In this document: in pieces, positions 28,910 to 37,963 of the stretch
How positions within the stretch are numbered: position 1 is the first letter of the stretch
Layout of the letters: each line of letters begins with the position of its first letter
NCBI RefSeq assembly: GCF_001436395.1
Contig: NZ_AZGJ01000009.1
Location: forward strand, 1 to 55,106
Direction of reading: 5' to 3'
Origin: Secundilactobacillus malefermentans DSM 5705 = KCTC 3548
GTDB taxonomy: Bacteria; Bacillota; Bacilli; Lactobacillales; Lactobacillaceae
Length of the DNA stretch: 55,106 nucleotides
Program-made: the position numbers and the translations under genes
The notes under the pieces: model-generated
What the model saw: only the letters and a program-made list of their open reading frames with translations
What the model was told of the DNA's origin: nothing
Database searches by the model: none

Positions 28910-30469
28910 CTACTTAGCATATTCAACTGATCTAACCTCTCGAATTACTGATACCTTAATGTGTCCCGGATAATCCAGTTCACTTTCAATCCGCTTTTTA
29001 ATGTCCCGTGCTAAGACAATAGCGTCTAAATCGGTAATTTTATCAGGCTTCACAATGACCCGAACTTCTCTTCCGGCTTGAATGGCAAATGTCTTTTCAA
29101 CACCGTCAAACTGATTCCCAATGTCTTCTAACTTTTCAAGACGATGGATAAAGCTATCAAGAGAATCACTTCTAGCACCTGGTCTTGCAGAAGAAATTTT
29201 ATCTGCAACAGCAACCAACTCAGCAATAATGTACTTGGAAGCTACATCACCATGATGAGCTGCAATTGCATTAATCACTACTGGACTTTCCTTATACTTC
29301 TTAGCTAGGTCCGCCCCCACTGAAGCATGTGAGCCTTCAGTATCCTGGTCAACTGCTTTACCAATATCGTGCAATAATCCTGCGCGCTTTGCTAATGTTA
29401 CATCCTCACCTAATTCTGCAGCAAATGCCCCAGCTAATTTAGCAACTTCAATTGAATGACTTAACACATTTTGACCATAAGAAATCCTAAAATTCATTTT
29501 ACCGACAAGTTTTACCAAGTCAGGATGCATTGAATGGATTCCTAAATCAAATGTCGTTTCTTCACCAATATCTTGAATATGTTCATCTAACTCACGACGA
29601 GCCTTTTCAACCATCTCTTCAATACGAGCTGGATGAATTCGACCATCTTGAATTAGTTTTTCAAGTGCTATCTTAGCAACTTCTCGCCTAATTGGATCAA
29701 ACCCACTTAACACAACTGCTTCTGGTGTATCATCGATAATTAAATCAATTCCAGTAAGCGTTTCAAGGGTTCGAATGTTTCGGCCTTCGCGACCAATAAT
29801 TCTCCCCTTCATATCGTCATTCGGAAGCGTTACCACAGAAACTGTGGTCTCTGATACCATGTCAGCAGAACTACGCTCAATCGCCTCGACAATAAGATTC
29901 TTGGCGTCTTGCGTGACTGTCTTTTTGGTTTCAGCTTCACTTTCCTTAATCATTTGGGCTTGTTCTTTGGCAAGACTTGCTTGGGTTTCACTAATGATTA
30001 AGTCACGAGCCTCATCACGTGATAAGGCTGCAACTTCTTCAACAGCTGATTGTCGCTTTTCTATAAGTGAGTCTGCTTGTTGTTGCTTCTTTACTAAATC
30101 TTGCTGTTCATTAGTAAGCTTATTTTCTCGCTTGCTTAATGAGCTTTCACGTTTTTCAAAAGCGTTATCCTTGCGGTCGAGCGCCTCTTCACGTTGTAAA
30201 AGGCGATCTTCTTGTTTCTGAACTTCAGCACGGCGTTTCTTGAGTTCAGATTCAACTTCTGCACGGTAACGATGACTTTCGTCTTTGGCTTCTAACAGTT
30301 TTTCTTTTGTATCTGTTTCAGCCTTCTTTTTTGCGTCAGCCAAGATTCCTTCAGCAGTATTTTTAGCAGCTACCATTCGTTTTTCAAAAATCGACTTACG
30401 AATTAAATAGCCAATACCAATACCAACAACAATAGCGATGATTGCGAGGATTATAACTGAAACAGTCAT
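28910..30469 (-). CDS. rny: Ribonuclease Y
   Basis: Membrane-anchored endoribonuclease that starts bulk mRNA decay in Firmicutes. The 519-aa protein has an N-terminal transmembrane helix (residues 2-23) and a long Lys/Glu/Ala coiled coil (about 28-205). A KH domain with [15 protein letters not shown] follows, then an HD domain with [10 protein letters not shown] and a C-terminal domain. GGAGGTGG precedes the ATG. It is transcribed alone from a near-consensus promoter. Confidence 0.97.
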   Translation of the reverse strand: MTVSVIILAIIAIVVGIGIGYLIRKSIFEKRMVAAKNTAEGILADAKKKAETDTKEKLLEAKDESHRYRAEVESELKKRRAEVQKQEDRLLQREEALDRKDNAFEKRESSLSKRENKLTNEQQDLVKKQQQADSLIEKRQSAVEEVAALSRDEARDLIISETQASLAKEQAQMIKESEAETKKTVTQDAKNLIVEAIERSSADMVSETTVSVVTLPNDDMKGRIIGREGRNIRTLETLTGIDLIIDDTPEAVVLSGFDPIRREVAKIALEKLIQDGRIHPARIEEMVEKARRELDEHIQDIGEETTFDLGIHSMHPDLVKLVGKMNFRISYGQNVLSHSIEVAKLAGAFAAELGEDVTLAKRAGLLHDIGKAVDQDTEGSHASVGADLAKKYKESPVVINAIAAHHGDVASKYIIAELVAVADKISSARPGARSDSLDSFIHRLEKLEDIGNQFDGVEKTFAIQAGREVRVIVKPDKITDLDAIVLARDIKKRIESELDYPGHIKVSVIREVRSVEYAK

Positions 30470-30553
30470 AATTCCACCTCCGCATCATCAAAATAGATTA
30501 ATTTCTTAATCTTATATTTTAAGATGTTATTTTTTTACACTGTTACATCCCTT

Positions 30554-30582
30554 ATTTTAAGGTTTGTGCTAGTACGTGTCAA
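30554..30582 (-). promoter_or_regulatory. rny promoter
   Basis: On minus: TTGACA (30577-30582), 17 bases, TAAAAT (30554-30559). The 5' leader to the rny start is about 80 bases. Confidence 0.7.
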
Positions 30583-30628
30583 TACAAGTCAGTCAGATGC
30601 TGTTGCAGATTTTTTTGAATTTAAAAAA

Positions 30629-30660
30629 AGTTCTACCTAAAATTAATTTAAGTAGAATTT
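30629..30660 (-). terminator. Terminator after recA
   Basis: A 13-bp stem with a mismatch and a G-U pair (30629-30641 with 30648-30660) lies 16 bases beyond recA, followed on minus by a T tract. Confidence 0.75.
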
Positions 30661-30675
30661 TTCACTCAATTAAGG

Positions 30676-31818
30676 CTATTTTGCTGCTTCTGAAGAATCC
30701 TTAGTCTCTTTGGCTTCTTTTGAAGCTTTAGTCGTCTTAGTCGATTTTGTTTTTTCATCTTTTGTGTCTTTTGTGTCTTTTGTATCCTTAACAGCATCTT
30801 TATCCGCTGACTTCTTACCCTCAGTGGCTTCATCCATGCCATACGCTTTACGAACTTTTAATCGAACCTCATTCATAACATCTGTATGATCAGCGAGATA
30901 TTTTTTAGCGTTTTCACGGCCTTGGCCAATTCTTTCTTCACCATATGAGTACCATGATCCGGCTTTTTCAATAATATCTTTATCAGCAGCCATATCGACT
31001 AGCTCACCAGTTTGCGAAATTCCTTCGCCATACATAATGTCCACTTCTGCACGTTTGAAAGGCGGTGCTACCTTATTCTTAACAACTTTAATTCGCGTCC
31101 GGTTACCGATAATATTGGTGCCATCCTTAATTTGCTCAGCTCGTCTAATCTCTAGTCGAATCGTTGAGTAGAATTTAAGGGCCCGTCCACCTGGAGTCGT
31201 TTCGGGATTACCGAACATAACGCCAATTTTTTCACGGATTTGGTTAATAAAAATAGCAATAGTATGCGTTTTATTGATGGTTCCAGAAAGCTTCCGAAGT
31301 GCTTGGGACATTAGCCGCGCTTGTAACCCAACGTGCGCATCTCCCATTTCACCTTCGATTTCAGCTCTAGGAACTAGAGCTGCAACAGAATCAACAACAA
31401 CAAGATCAACAGCGCCACTGGTAACTAAGGCATCAGCAATTTCCAAACCTTGCTCACCGGTATCTGGCTGAGATAAGAGTAAATCTTCGATATTAACACC
31501 GAGGTTTGTCGCATAGGCAGGATCCAAAGCATTTTCAGCATCAATATAAGCAGCTGTCCCACCTTGTTTTTGAACTTCCGCAACAGCATGCAACGCAACG
31601 GTTGTTTTACCAGAACTTTCAGGTCCATAAATTTCAACAATTCGGCCCCTTGGATAACCGCCTACACCCAATGCATCATCTAATGCCAATGAACCGGATG
31701 AAACAGTTGCAATTTTAGTATCTGGTTGGTCACCCATTCGCATGATGGCGCCTTTTCCAAAGTTTTTCTCAATTCTTTTCAATGCCGCATCTAAAGCAGC
31801 TTTTCGCTCGTCAGCCAT
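30676..31818 (-). CDS. recA: Recombinase RecA
   Basis: Strand-exchange ATPase and SOS co-protease, 380 aa. Walker [10 protein letters not shown] is at 65-73, with [11 protein letters not shown] as Walker B, the L2-region [22 protein letters not shown] and the C-terminal helix region. The last 45 residues are a Lys/Thr/Asp/Glu-rich tail with three tandem KDT units, encoded by a 9-base repeat at 30758-30785; it is longer than typical RecA tails. The start at 31818 has AGGAGG six bases upstream. A LexA-type box lies before the promoter. Confidence 0.98.
   Translation of the reverse strand: MADERKAALDAALKRIEKNFGKGAIMRMGDQPDTKIATVSSGSLALDDALGVGGYPRGRIVEIYGPESSGKTTVALHAVAEVQKQGGTAAYIDAENALDPAYATNLGVNIEDLLLSQPDTGEQGLEIADALVTSGAVDLVVVDSVAALVPRAEIEGEMGDAHVGLQARLMSQALRKLSGTINKTHTIAIFINQIREKIGVMFGNPETTPGGRALKFYSTIRLEIRRAEQIKDGTNIIGNRTRIKVVKNKVAPPFKRAEVDIMYGEGISQTGELVDMAADKDIIEKAGSWYSYGEERIGQGRENAKKYLADHTDVMNEVRLKVRKAYGMDEATEGKKSADKDAVKDTKDTKDTKDEKTKSTKTTKASKEAKETKDSSEAAK
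30758..30785 (-). repeat. recA: Nine-base tandem repeat in the recA tail
   Basis: Three near-identical copies of TCTTTTGTG (plus-strand reading) encode the KDT KDT KDT segment. In-frame slippage here would lengthen or shorten the acidic/basic tail by three residues per unit. Confidence 0.75.
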
Positions 31819-31857
31819 TCCAAACCTCCTCAATTTCTAACACTTGTTGTTACAATT

Positions 31858-31886
31858 ACTATACATATACAAATTTTAAAAAGCAA
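31858..31886 (-). promoter_or_regulatory. recA promoter
   Basis: On minus: TTGCTT (31881-31886), 17 bases, TATAGT (31858-31863), about 40 bases from the ATG. Confidence 0.5.
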
Positions 31887-31894
31887 GCAAAAGC

Positions 31895-31908
31895 CGAACA
31901 AAAGTTCT
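31895..31908. promoter_or_regulatory. LexA (SOS) box upstream of recA
   Basis: CGAACAAAAGTTCT matches the Gram-positive LexA operator at 12 of 14 positions with the GAAC-N4-GTTC dyad intact. It lies eight bases upstream of the recA -35 and touches the cinA stop codon. recA is a LexA target in nearly all bacteria with SOS. Confidence 0.65.
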
Positions 31909-32642
31909 TATTTTATAATTTGACGACGGATGATATCTAATCCAGCGTAAACGCTTTGTTTCCTAACCGCTGCTCTTTCACCAGAGAAATGCATCTCCCA
32001 CGCCTCGGTTGGCTGATTTACGAAGGCAAGTCCAATCCAAACGGTCCCTGCAGCCTGTCCTTCAAGCTTATCAGGACCTGCAACGCCAGTAAATGAAATC
32101 GCCAAATCGGTAGATAGTATTCGTTTCGAATTTGCTGCCATTGCCATCGCAACCTGCTGACTGACAACCCCGTATTTAGAGATTATTTCTTCAGGAATTC
32201 CTAGCAACTGGTGCTTCGTCTTATTGGCATAAGTGACAAAACCACCAGGGAAAATTGCCGAAACACCCGATACATTTCCAATCGTACTTTGAAATTCGCC
32301 AGCAGTTAGACTTTCTGCGGCCGTGATGGATTGGTTTTGCCTAATGAGATTTCCGACAACAAACGTTTCAAAAGAAATCGCATCATCAATATCAAGAAAA
32401 TCTTCCCGCAATTTACTGATAAATTCATTTTTTTGCGTTAAAACGTCCTCTTCAAAATCCGATTGTGACATATTGTTTCCAAATAGAGTGACAGCCACTT
32501 CACCATTGGCTAATAATTGAATTTTATGAGAAACATTTTCAGAAGTCATTATTGCACCTTTAATACGCTCAGCCAACTGTAATTGGGTTTCAAAGGCATC
32601 AATAAATCTAAATTTCTTTGATTGAAGCACCTCAACTACCAT
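31908..32642 (-). CDS. cinA: CinA-like protein lacking the MoCF domain (nicotinamide-nucleotide amidase domain)
   Basis: A 244-aa protein. Residues about 88-244 form the CinA C-terminal (PncC) deamidase domain, with AESLTAG (109-115), FPGGFVTYANKTK, YGVVS and TGVAGPD (185-191). Residues about 35-87 resemble the central KH-like CinA domain (NGEVAVTLFG). Full CinA proteins are about 415 aa and begin with a roughly 170-aa MoCF domain (ADP-ribose pyrophosphatase), which is absent here. The pgsA stop is only 47 bases upstream. AAGGAGG five bases before the ATG argues for a translated protein, not debris. The first 30 residues match nothing I recognise. It sits in the usual pgsA-cinA-recA context. 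Confidence 0.85.
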   Translation of the reverse strand: MVVEVLQSKKFRFIDAFETQLQLAERIKGAIMTSENVSHKIQLLANGEVAVTLFGNNMSQSDFEEDVLTQKNEFISKLREDFLDIDDAISFETFVVGNLIRQNQSITAAESLTAGEFQSTIGNVSGVSAIFPGGFVTYANKTKHQLLGIPEEIISKYGVVSQQVAMAMAANSKRILSTDLAISFTGVAGPDKLEGQAAGTVWIGLAFVNQPTEAWEMHFSGERAAVRKQSVYAGLDIIRRQIIK

Positions 32643-32689
32643 CTTTTACCTCCTTAATCTAATATACGAAAAAATTGGTTTGAATTTTT

Positions 32690-33277
32690 TTATTTGTTAA
32701 AAGAATCTGCAAAAACGCCGCGATTTTGGACAAAATAGTCAATTCCCGAATAAACCGTAAAGAATAAACAAATATAAAGCAAAATTAAGCCCATAGGAAT
32801 ATTGAGTGCATCAAAAAGAACGTTGTTTAGTAACAACAAAATAATCCCTAACATTTGCGTTGTTGTCTTTATCTTTCCAGGCCAAGCTGCAGCCATGACT
32901 TGCCCATCGTTTTCTACAATAATCAAGCGTAGCCCAGTTACTGCGAGTTCTCGACAGACAATGATTGCTACCACCCATGCAGGTGCCTTACCCAGTGCAA
33001 CAAGGAGAATAAAGGCTGTCATCACAATCATTTTATCAGCTAACGGATCGGCGAATTTACCAAAATTGGTCACAAGATGCCTATGCCGTGCAATTTGCCC
33101 ATCTAGAAAATCCGTAATTGATGCAATCGCAAAAATCAATGCCGCCCAAATTTGAACAACCGGAATTTGTGTTCCAGCCCAAGTAACGATTCCCCAATTA
33201 AAAGGGATTGCTAATAACAACAGAAACACCGGTATTAAGAAAATTCTCACTACAGTCAATCGATTTGGTAAATTCAT
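32690..33277 (-). CDS. pgsA: CDP-diacylglycerol--glycerol-3-phosphate 3-phosphatidyltransferase
   Basis: First step of phosphatidylglycerol synthesis, at the membrane. The 195-aa multi-span protein has the full CDP-alcohol phosphotransferase motif: D56, D59-G60, A63-R64, G73, D77 and D81. AAGGGGG lies seven bases before the ATG and directly follows the T tract of the rodZ terminator. Confidence 0.96.
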   Translation of the reverse strand: MNLPNRLTVVRIFLIPVFLLLLAIPFNWGIVTWAGTQIPVVQIWAALIFAIASITDFLDGQIARHRHLVTNFGKFADPLADKMIVMTAFILLVALGKAPAWVVAIIVCRELAVTGLRLIIVENDGQVMAAAWPGKIKTTTQMLGIILLLLNNVLFDALNIPMGLILLYICLFFTVYSGIDYFVQNRGVFADSFNK

Positions 33278-33299
33278 CGTTTTTCCCCCTTAAAAAATA

Positions 33300-33328
33300 G
33301 ACGGTTTCTTCTTAAGTAAGAAACCGTC
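33300..33328 (-). terminator. Terminator/attenuator between rodZ and pgsA
   Basis: A perfect 11-bp stem (33300-33310 with 33318-33328) 17 bases after rodZ, followed on minus by TATTTTTT, which runs straight into the pgsA Shine-Dalgarno. There is no space for a pgsA promoter, so pgsA must rely on read-through or on a promoter inside rodZ. Confidence 0.85.
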
Positions 33329-33344
33329 AATCATTCATACAATT

Positions 33345-34301
33345 TTACTTAAAAATAATTGTTAAAGAGCTCAATTGTGCTGTTGTTGTCGTTGAGCTTG
33401 TGGAACTTGATCCATACTGAGTAGTCGCTGAACTACTTGTACTTGTGGTCGCTGATGTCGAAGATGAGGTCTGACTACTTATCAATTTTGCAAGTGGCAC
33501 CTTATGCCCACCAATTGAAATTGTCGTACTTGATGGTCCACCAAGTCTAAAGGTTAGTTGAGTCGTTGCTGTAGGAACTTTTACTGTATGAGAACTAGAC
33601 TGAAGCGTTCCTTGCCACAACTGAGCAGTTGTTGAAGATACAGAAGTCCATGCATTTGCAGACGTTTTAATTGTCACAGCTTTGGACTTTGGTGCATTCT
33701 TCATTGTTAATGTTGCAGCTGAACCAGAATTTGAGGTAGTTTCAAAGCTAACTTTTGACTTCTTAGATGAACTAGAAGCTTTCTTTTGACTCTCTTTTTT
33801 GCTGCTTGAAGTACTTGAAGAACTCCCTGAAACAGAAACGGAGCTACTATCAATGTTATCTTGAGAACTTTTCTGGGAATGTAGTGAGCTTGCATACCAA
33901 ATACCACCGAGAACCAAAATTACGACCACAATTGCAACGACCATCGGAATCTTTCTTCTAAGTTTTTCGTATCGGTCATCAACTTTTCGCTGAGTTGACC
34001 GAGTCGTTGGATTGTTTTCATTAACCTTATCAGTATATTCTTGAGTCTTGGTATTAGGTAACTTGTTACTAAATTCATTTAGCAATTCAGCCCCGTCTAA
34101 ATCGACGGTATCCGCGTATTGCTTAATAAAAGCCCGCACGTAAAAATCGCCGGGTAAATCATCGAATCGCTCTTCTTCAATTGCAATTAAGTATCGCTTT
34201 TGAATTTTGGTTGTTTGCTGCAAATCATCTATCGTAAAACCTTTAGCAATTCTTGCATCACGCAACGTTTTTCCTATAGATACGTTATCCTTTTCACTCA
34301 T
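33345..34301 (-). CDS. rodZ: RodZ-like cell-shape protein (YmfM)
   Basis: A 318-aa type II membrane protein linking MreB to the wall machinery. It has an N-terminal Xre-type helix-turn-helix (about 7-75), a basic juxtamembrane stretch, one transmembrane helix (about 119-138), a Ser-rich linker, a DUF4115-like beta domain (about 180-265) and a Ser/Thr-rich low-complexity tail. I start at 34301 (MSEKDNVSIGKTLR); GGAG lies about 13 bases upstream, which is weak. The upstream part of the frame overlaps the promoter region and is hydrophobic. It is in the usual place between ymfH and pgsA. Confidence 0.9.
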   Translation of the reverse strand: MSEKDNVSIGKTLRDARIAKGFTIDDLQQTTKIQKRYLIAIEEERFDDLPGDFYVRAFIKQYADTVDLDGAELLNEFSNKLPNTKTQEYTDKVNENNPTTRSTQRKVDDRYEKLRRKIPMVVAIVVVILVLGGIWYASSLHSQKSSQDNIDSSSVSVSGSSSSTSSSKKESQKKASSSSKKSKVSFETTSNSGSAATLTMKNAPKSKAVTIKTSANAWTSVSSTTAQLWQGTLQSSSHTVKVPTATTQLTFRLGGPSSTTISIGGHKVPLAKLISSQTSSSTSATTSTSSSATTQYGSSSTSSTTTTAQLSSLTIIFK

Positions 34302-34345
34302 AATTAAAATTTTTCTCCAAATGTTTAATTTTAAAAACCAGTTCC

Positions 34346-34354
34346 AGTATAGCA
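34346..34354 (-). promoter_or_regulatory. rodZ extended -10 promoter
   Basis: On minus, TGCTATACT (TATACT at 34346-34351) is a good extended -10; no -35 of note. It lies about 40 bases before the rodZ ATG. Confidence 0.5.
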
Positions 34355-34416
34355 TAAGCCCAATTAGGTTTTTACGTAGAATGCCTAAGACGACCATATT
34401 TTAGAAAATTTTAATT

Positions 34417-35709
34417 CTATTCGCTAGGTAAAATTTTTCTTATACTAATCATTTCTTCGTTAACGAACGATTTGGCTGCTTTAAGAATATTTGGCATCTC
34501 AAGTTGTCGAATAGCGGCAATTTCATCAAATAACCCCGTTCCACCGAATAAGTTATCGTCATAGTCATTCGCAATCGTTGATAATGAATTCATTGAAAGT
34601 AGCGTCGCCCCAATTGCTTCTCTTTTAATAACCTCTAAACGATCAGCCAATCGCTCTAATTCTTGTTCTGCATTGAGTAAAATACTCTTAATTCTAGTCG
34701 CCATCTCATCAGGACGATTCGTTTCTCCTGCAAAAATTGCAAAATGAGAGCCCCGTTGAATTTCAAAACTATAGCCAAAACTATCGTCAATGATGCCTTC
34801 GTCATATAAGCTCAAGTAGTTATCAGAACTCTCTCCAAAAAGTAAATCTAACATCGTATTCACTGCTTCTTCATAAACTAAGCCATCAAAGCCAGTCGGA
34901 ACCTGATCAATTCCTTTTATCCCAATTGTAACTCGAGGCCTTTGCAGCTTCATTTTTAAGGTTTGATTATGGACGATTTCCTTGTCATAGTAATCCTCTT
35001 TAATTCTGGTCGGATTCATATGAGTCAGTAAAGTCTTTTGATTTTGATTTTCTGCGACCCATGCTAAAACCGTGTCTTTATCAAACTTACCAACAACAAA
35101 AAGGCTCATGTTGCTGGGTTGATAAAATTGTTGATGAGCGAGATAAAGTGTTTCTGGCGTAATTTGCTGGATTGAATCCACGGTACCCGCAATATCTGTT
35201 GACATAGCAGTTCCATCGTACATTGAAGCAATCGCACCAAAATAAGCCTGCCAATTTGGATCATCTTCATACATGAGAATTTCCTGGCCAATAATACCAA
35301 CTTCTTTGGTGACTGTTTTATGACTAAAGTATGGTGTTTGAACGAAATCTAACAAGTTCATCAAATTTTCTTTTAGATAATTTGTAGCAGAAAATAAATA
35401 ACTCGTTTTTGTAAAACTGGTGTATGCATTAGTGCTTGCACCATATTTTGCAAAAACGTCCGCAGCATCATAATCCTTTTTCTCAAACATCTTATGTTCC
35501 AAAAAATGCGCTAATCCATCCGGAAATTGAACCCTGTCAGTTTGACCATTCGGAATAATCTGATTATCGATTGATCCATAATTTGTTGATAATACGGCAT
35601 AGGTTTCACTGAACTCCGGTTTTGGAAGAAGATGAATTGTTAATCCGTTATCCAATACTTGGCTAAAAATTGTTTCCTTCAGTTCCGAATAATTTTTTTC
35701 TTGCATCAT
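34417..35709 (-). CDS. ymfH: M16-family peptidase-like protein YmfH
   Basis: About 430 aa. The inverted zinc motif HxxEH is intact (H67, E70, H71 counted from this start; HFLEHKMF), as is a downstream EVGIIGQEI helix with the third ligand, so this is the catalytically competent partner. In Bacillus ymfF and ymfH are required for 5-aminopentanol modification of EF-P. The start overlaps the ymfF stop; ATG codons at 35709 and 35706 both follow AAAGGGG, and TTG at 35712 also reads in frame. Confidence 0.88.
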   Translation of the reverse strand: MMQEKNYSELKETIFSQVLDNGLTIHLLPKPEFSETYAVLSTNYGSIDNQIIPNGQTDRVQFPDGLAHFLEHKMFEKKDYDAADVFAKYGASTNAYTSFTKTSYLFSATNYLKENLMNLLDFVQTPYFSHKTVTKEVGIIGQEILMYEDDPNWQAYFGAIASMYDGTAMSTDIAGTVDSIQQITPETLYLAHQQFYQPSNMSLFVVGKFDKDTVLAWVAENQNQKTLLTHMNPTRIKEDYYDKEIVHNQTLKMKLQRPRVTIGIKGIDQVPTGFDGLVYEEAVNTMLDLLFGESSDNYLSLYDEGIIDDSFGYSFEIQRGSHFAIFAGETNRPDEMATRIKSILLNAEQELERLADRLEVIKREAIGATLLSMNSLSTIANDYDDNLFGGTGLFDEIAAIRQLEMPNILKAAKSFVNEEMISIRKILPSE

Positions 35710-36980
35710 CAAGCCCCTTTCAAAAAGAACACTGCTTGAAGTTTAACCTTTGAAGCAATCGTCATGACATCCTCTTTCAAAACATGTTCAATATTTGCGA
35801 ACCATTCTTCATTTGTAAGTTCTCTACCAAAGAGTTCCTTCAAAATCATTGCACCCATCAAAGCCTGTTGATTGTCATCAGCAATTTGGCGATCACTTAT
35901 AATTTTAGAAATGACCCGATCAAACTGATCCTTGGTAAATTTTCCTTGATTAATATCTCGAATTTGCTGTAAAACTAACTCCTCAACGTGAGGCGCGTCT
36001 TGACTATTAATCCCCGTTTCAACGACAAGTAATCCCGTATATGGACTATAAACACTTTGTGCATAATAGGCCAAGCTTTCCTTTTCTCGAACATTTGAGA
36101 AAAGCATCGAAATTGGTGAGGCACCTAAAAGCTCGTTAAAAACTAACGCTGCAAAATAATCTTTTTCCGACCAATAAACGGGAAAAGAAAAAGCAAAGTT
36201 TAATTTCGATTGAGAAACAGGTTGATCAAGTTCATTCCGCTTAACCAGACTAAAATCTTGGTGATGATTAAAAGGAGAACTTAATTTCTCACTATTTCTC
36301 TCGTCAAAAGGTAATTTAAGTACTAATTTCTTAATAACGTCCACATCCACATCTCCCAAAACAGAGATGTTAACAAGGTTGTGATTTAAGGAGTTCTTGT
36401 AATATGCAAATAATTTTGAATTTGATACTTCTTGCATCAGGTCTACACTACCCAAAACACCATTTGCAAATGCTAAGTCATTTGCGTAATACAACTTTCT
36501 TAGCTCAATAGCTGCTAGCTGTTGTTTGTCGTCTAATGCAGAGTTTAGATAATCAATTACGTTTTCTTTTTGACGAATAAACGTTTCCTGATCAAACGCC
36601 TCATCGCCTAAAAGTGGATGGAAGATGACTTCATTTAAAAATTGAAAAGCAGATTTTATCAATTCCGCCTGTTTCTCATTTGAAAGTCCCAAATACTTAC
36701 CATTCACCAAATTGAACGTAAATCGAATTCCTTGTTGGTTACCGTATCGAAAGACACTAGCACCAAAGCTTGCCCCATACATCCAAGATAGCTGCTCAGC
36801 TAGTGCTGTTTGCGTCGGATATTTTTCACTAGATGTTTCTAGTATCTGTGCTAGTAGTACCCGCATTGATGTTTCATTAACATTTACAGGTGCCATAAAA
36901 TCAATATAAATCTTAATCGTCTTAAATTTTTCGGATTTCTTTATATTTAAATTAATGCCGTTTCTAATATTGATTCTCAA
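35709..36980 (-). CDS. ymfF: M16-family peptidase-like protein YmfF (non-catalytic partner)
   Basis: About 423 aa. Two M16-type halves are recognisable (SKLNFAFSFPVYWSEKDY and VREKESLAYYAQS), but the HxxEH zinc motif is missing, as in other YmfF proteins. Active/inactive M16 pairs usually form heterodimers. I prefer a TTG start at 36980, six bases after GGAGG; the ATG at 36986 directly abuts GGAGG and has no spacing. It overlaps ymfH, indicating coupled translation. Confidence 0.87.
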   Translation of the reverse strand: MRINIRNGINLNIKKSEKFKTIKIYIDFMAPVNVNETSMRVLLAQILETSSEKYPTQTALAEQLSWMYGASFGASVFRYGNQQGIRFTFNLVNGKYLGLSNEKQAELIKSAFQFLNEVIFHPLLGDEAFDQETFIRQKENVIDYLNSALDDKQQLAAIELRKLYYANDLAFANGVLGSVDLMQEVSNSKLFAYYKNSLNHNLVNISVLGDVDVDVIKKLVLKLPFDERNSEKLSSPFNHHQDFSLVKRNELDQPVSQSKLNFAFSFPVYWSEKDYFAALVFNELLGASPISMLFSNVREKESLAYYAQSVYSPYTGLLVVETGINSQDAPHVEELVLQQIRDINQGKFTKDQFDRVISKIISDRQIADDNQQALMGAMILKELFGRELTNEEWFANIEHVLKEDVMTIASKVKLQAVFFLKGA

Positions 36981-37097
36981 AATCATCCTCCGTTCGCGTC
37001 CTAACAATCTTAAATTAAAGATCAATTAAATACAAGTAAAGTTGCCACCATCCAACAAAAAAAGCAATGAATAGTCTCATTCATCACTCGGTTAAAA

Positions 37098-37952
37098 CTA
37101 TTTAGCTACCAATGGGGAATCAACGTCATTACCAAACCACTTTTTATTGATGGAATTTAACGTCCCATTCTTCGCCAAAACCTTAAGACCATCATCAATC
37201 TTCCGCTTAAGTGTTGTATCACTTTTTCTCAATCCTACTCCAAATTCTTCTTTAGGAAATGGGGTTGAAATAATTCGATACTTACTTGGATCTGCCTCAT
37301 GCTTAACATAATAATCAGCATACGTACTATCAATTAGTAGGCCTTGAATTCGACCAGCATTCAAATCAATAAATGCATTAGTGAATGAGTCATATAGAAT
37401 GGGTTGATTCCCTTTAATTCGATTCTTTAGTAACGAAGGATACGTACCAATGTCATTAGCACCAGAGGATCCAGTTTGGACTCCCAGTGACTTCCCCTTC
37501 ATATCTTTCAGGGACTTAATTTTGTCTTTTCTTAATGAAACTAACGTCTGGTTGTTTCTTAGATATGTGGTTGAAAAGGCAACCTTCTTTTCTCGTTCAG
37601 GTGTTTTTGTATATCCATTCCAGATTAAGTCAATCGTCCCATTCTTCAATTCTGTAGCGTTCATTGACCAGTCAATTGTCTGAAAACTAACTTTAATATG
37701 GTAAAGTTTAAAAACAGCTCGTGCTAAATCAACATCATAGCCTACCAAATTTCCACTTTTCTGTCTAAATCCCATCGGAACAAAACTATCATCTAGTCCA
37801 ACTGTTACTTTTTTAGCTTTATTAATTTTTGACCAATTATCTTGTTGATCAGCTCGTTTCCCAACTTGACTGCAACCGGTCATGATGGTTGCGCTAAGAA
37901 CAATTGCTAACAAAGCAAATCCCTTAATCAATTTTGCAGTAATTTTTTTCAT
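37098..37952 (-). CDS. Amino-acid ABC transporter substrate-binding lipoprotein
   Basis: A 284-aa SBP_bac_3 protein. A signal peptide with lipobox IMTGC puts the lipidated cysteine at C27. The mature domain has VGLDDSFVPMGFR, GYDVDLARAVF and the WNGYTKTPERE ligand-site strand typical of polar amino-acid binders. It lies 11 bases after the ATPase gene and is last in the T-box-controlled operon. The leader's CAC specifier suggests histidine as the regulatory amino acid; the ligand itself cannot be read from the protein. Confidence 0.92.
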   Translation of the reverse strand: MKKITAKLIKGFALLAIVLSATIMTGCSQVGKRADQQDNWSKINKAKKVTVGLDDSFVPMGFRQKSGNLVGYDVDLARAVFKLYHIKVSFQTIDWSMNATELKNGTIDLIWNGYTKTPEREKKVAFSTTYLRNNQTLVSLRKDKIKSLKDMKGKSLGVQTGSSGANDIGTYPSLLKNRIKGNQPILYDSFTNAFIDLNAGRIQGLLIDSTYADYYVKHEADPSKYRIISTPFPKEEFGVGLRKSDTTLKRKIDDGLKVLAKNGTLNSINKKWFGNDVDSPLVAK

Positions 37953-37963
37953 TAGTAACCCCT

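Noticed and set aside
29775-30221. A 148-codon open frame on the plus strand opposite rny
   Set aside because: It is antisense to the repetitive coiled-coil part of rny, Ser/Arg/Cys-rich as expected from reverse-reading Lys/Glu codons, and has no ribosome-binding site.
30758-30785. Short tandem repeats considered as a CRISPR-like or intergenic repeat
   Set aside because: They are nine bases long without spacers, in frame inside recA, and encode a KDT repeat.
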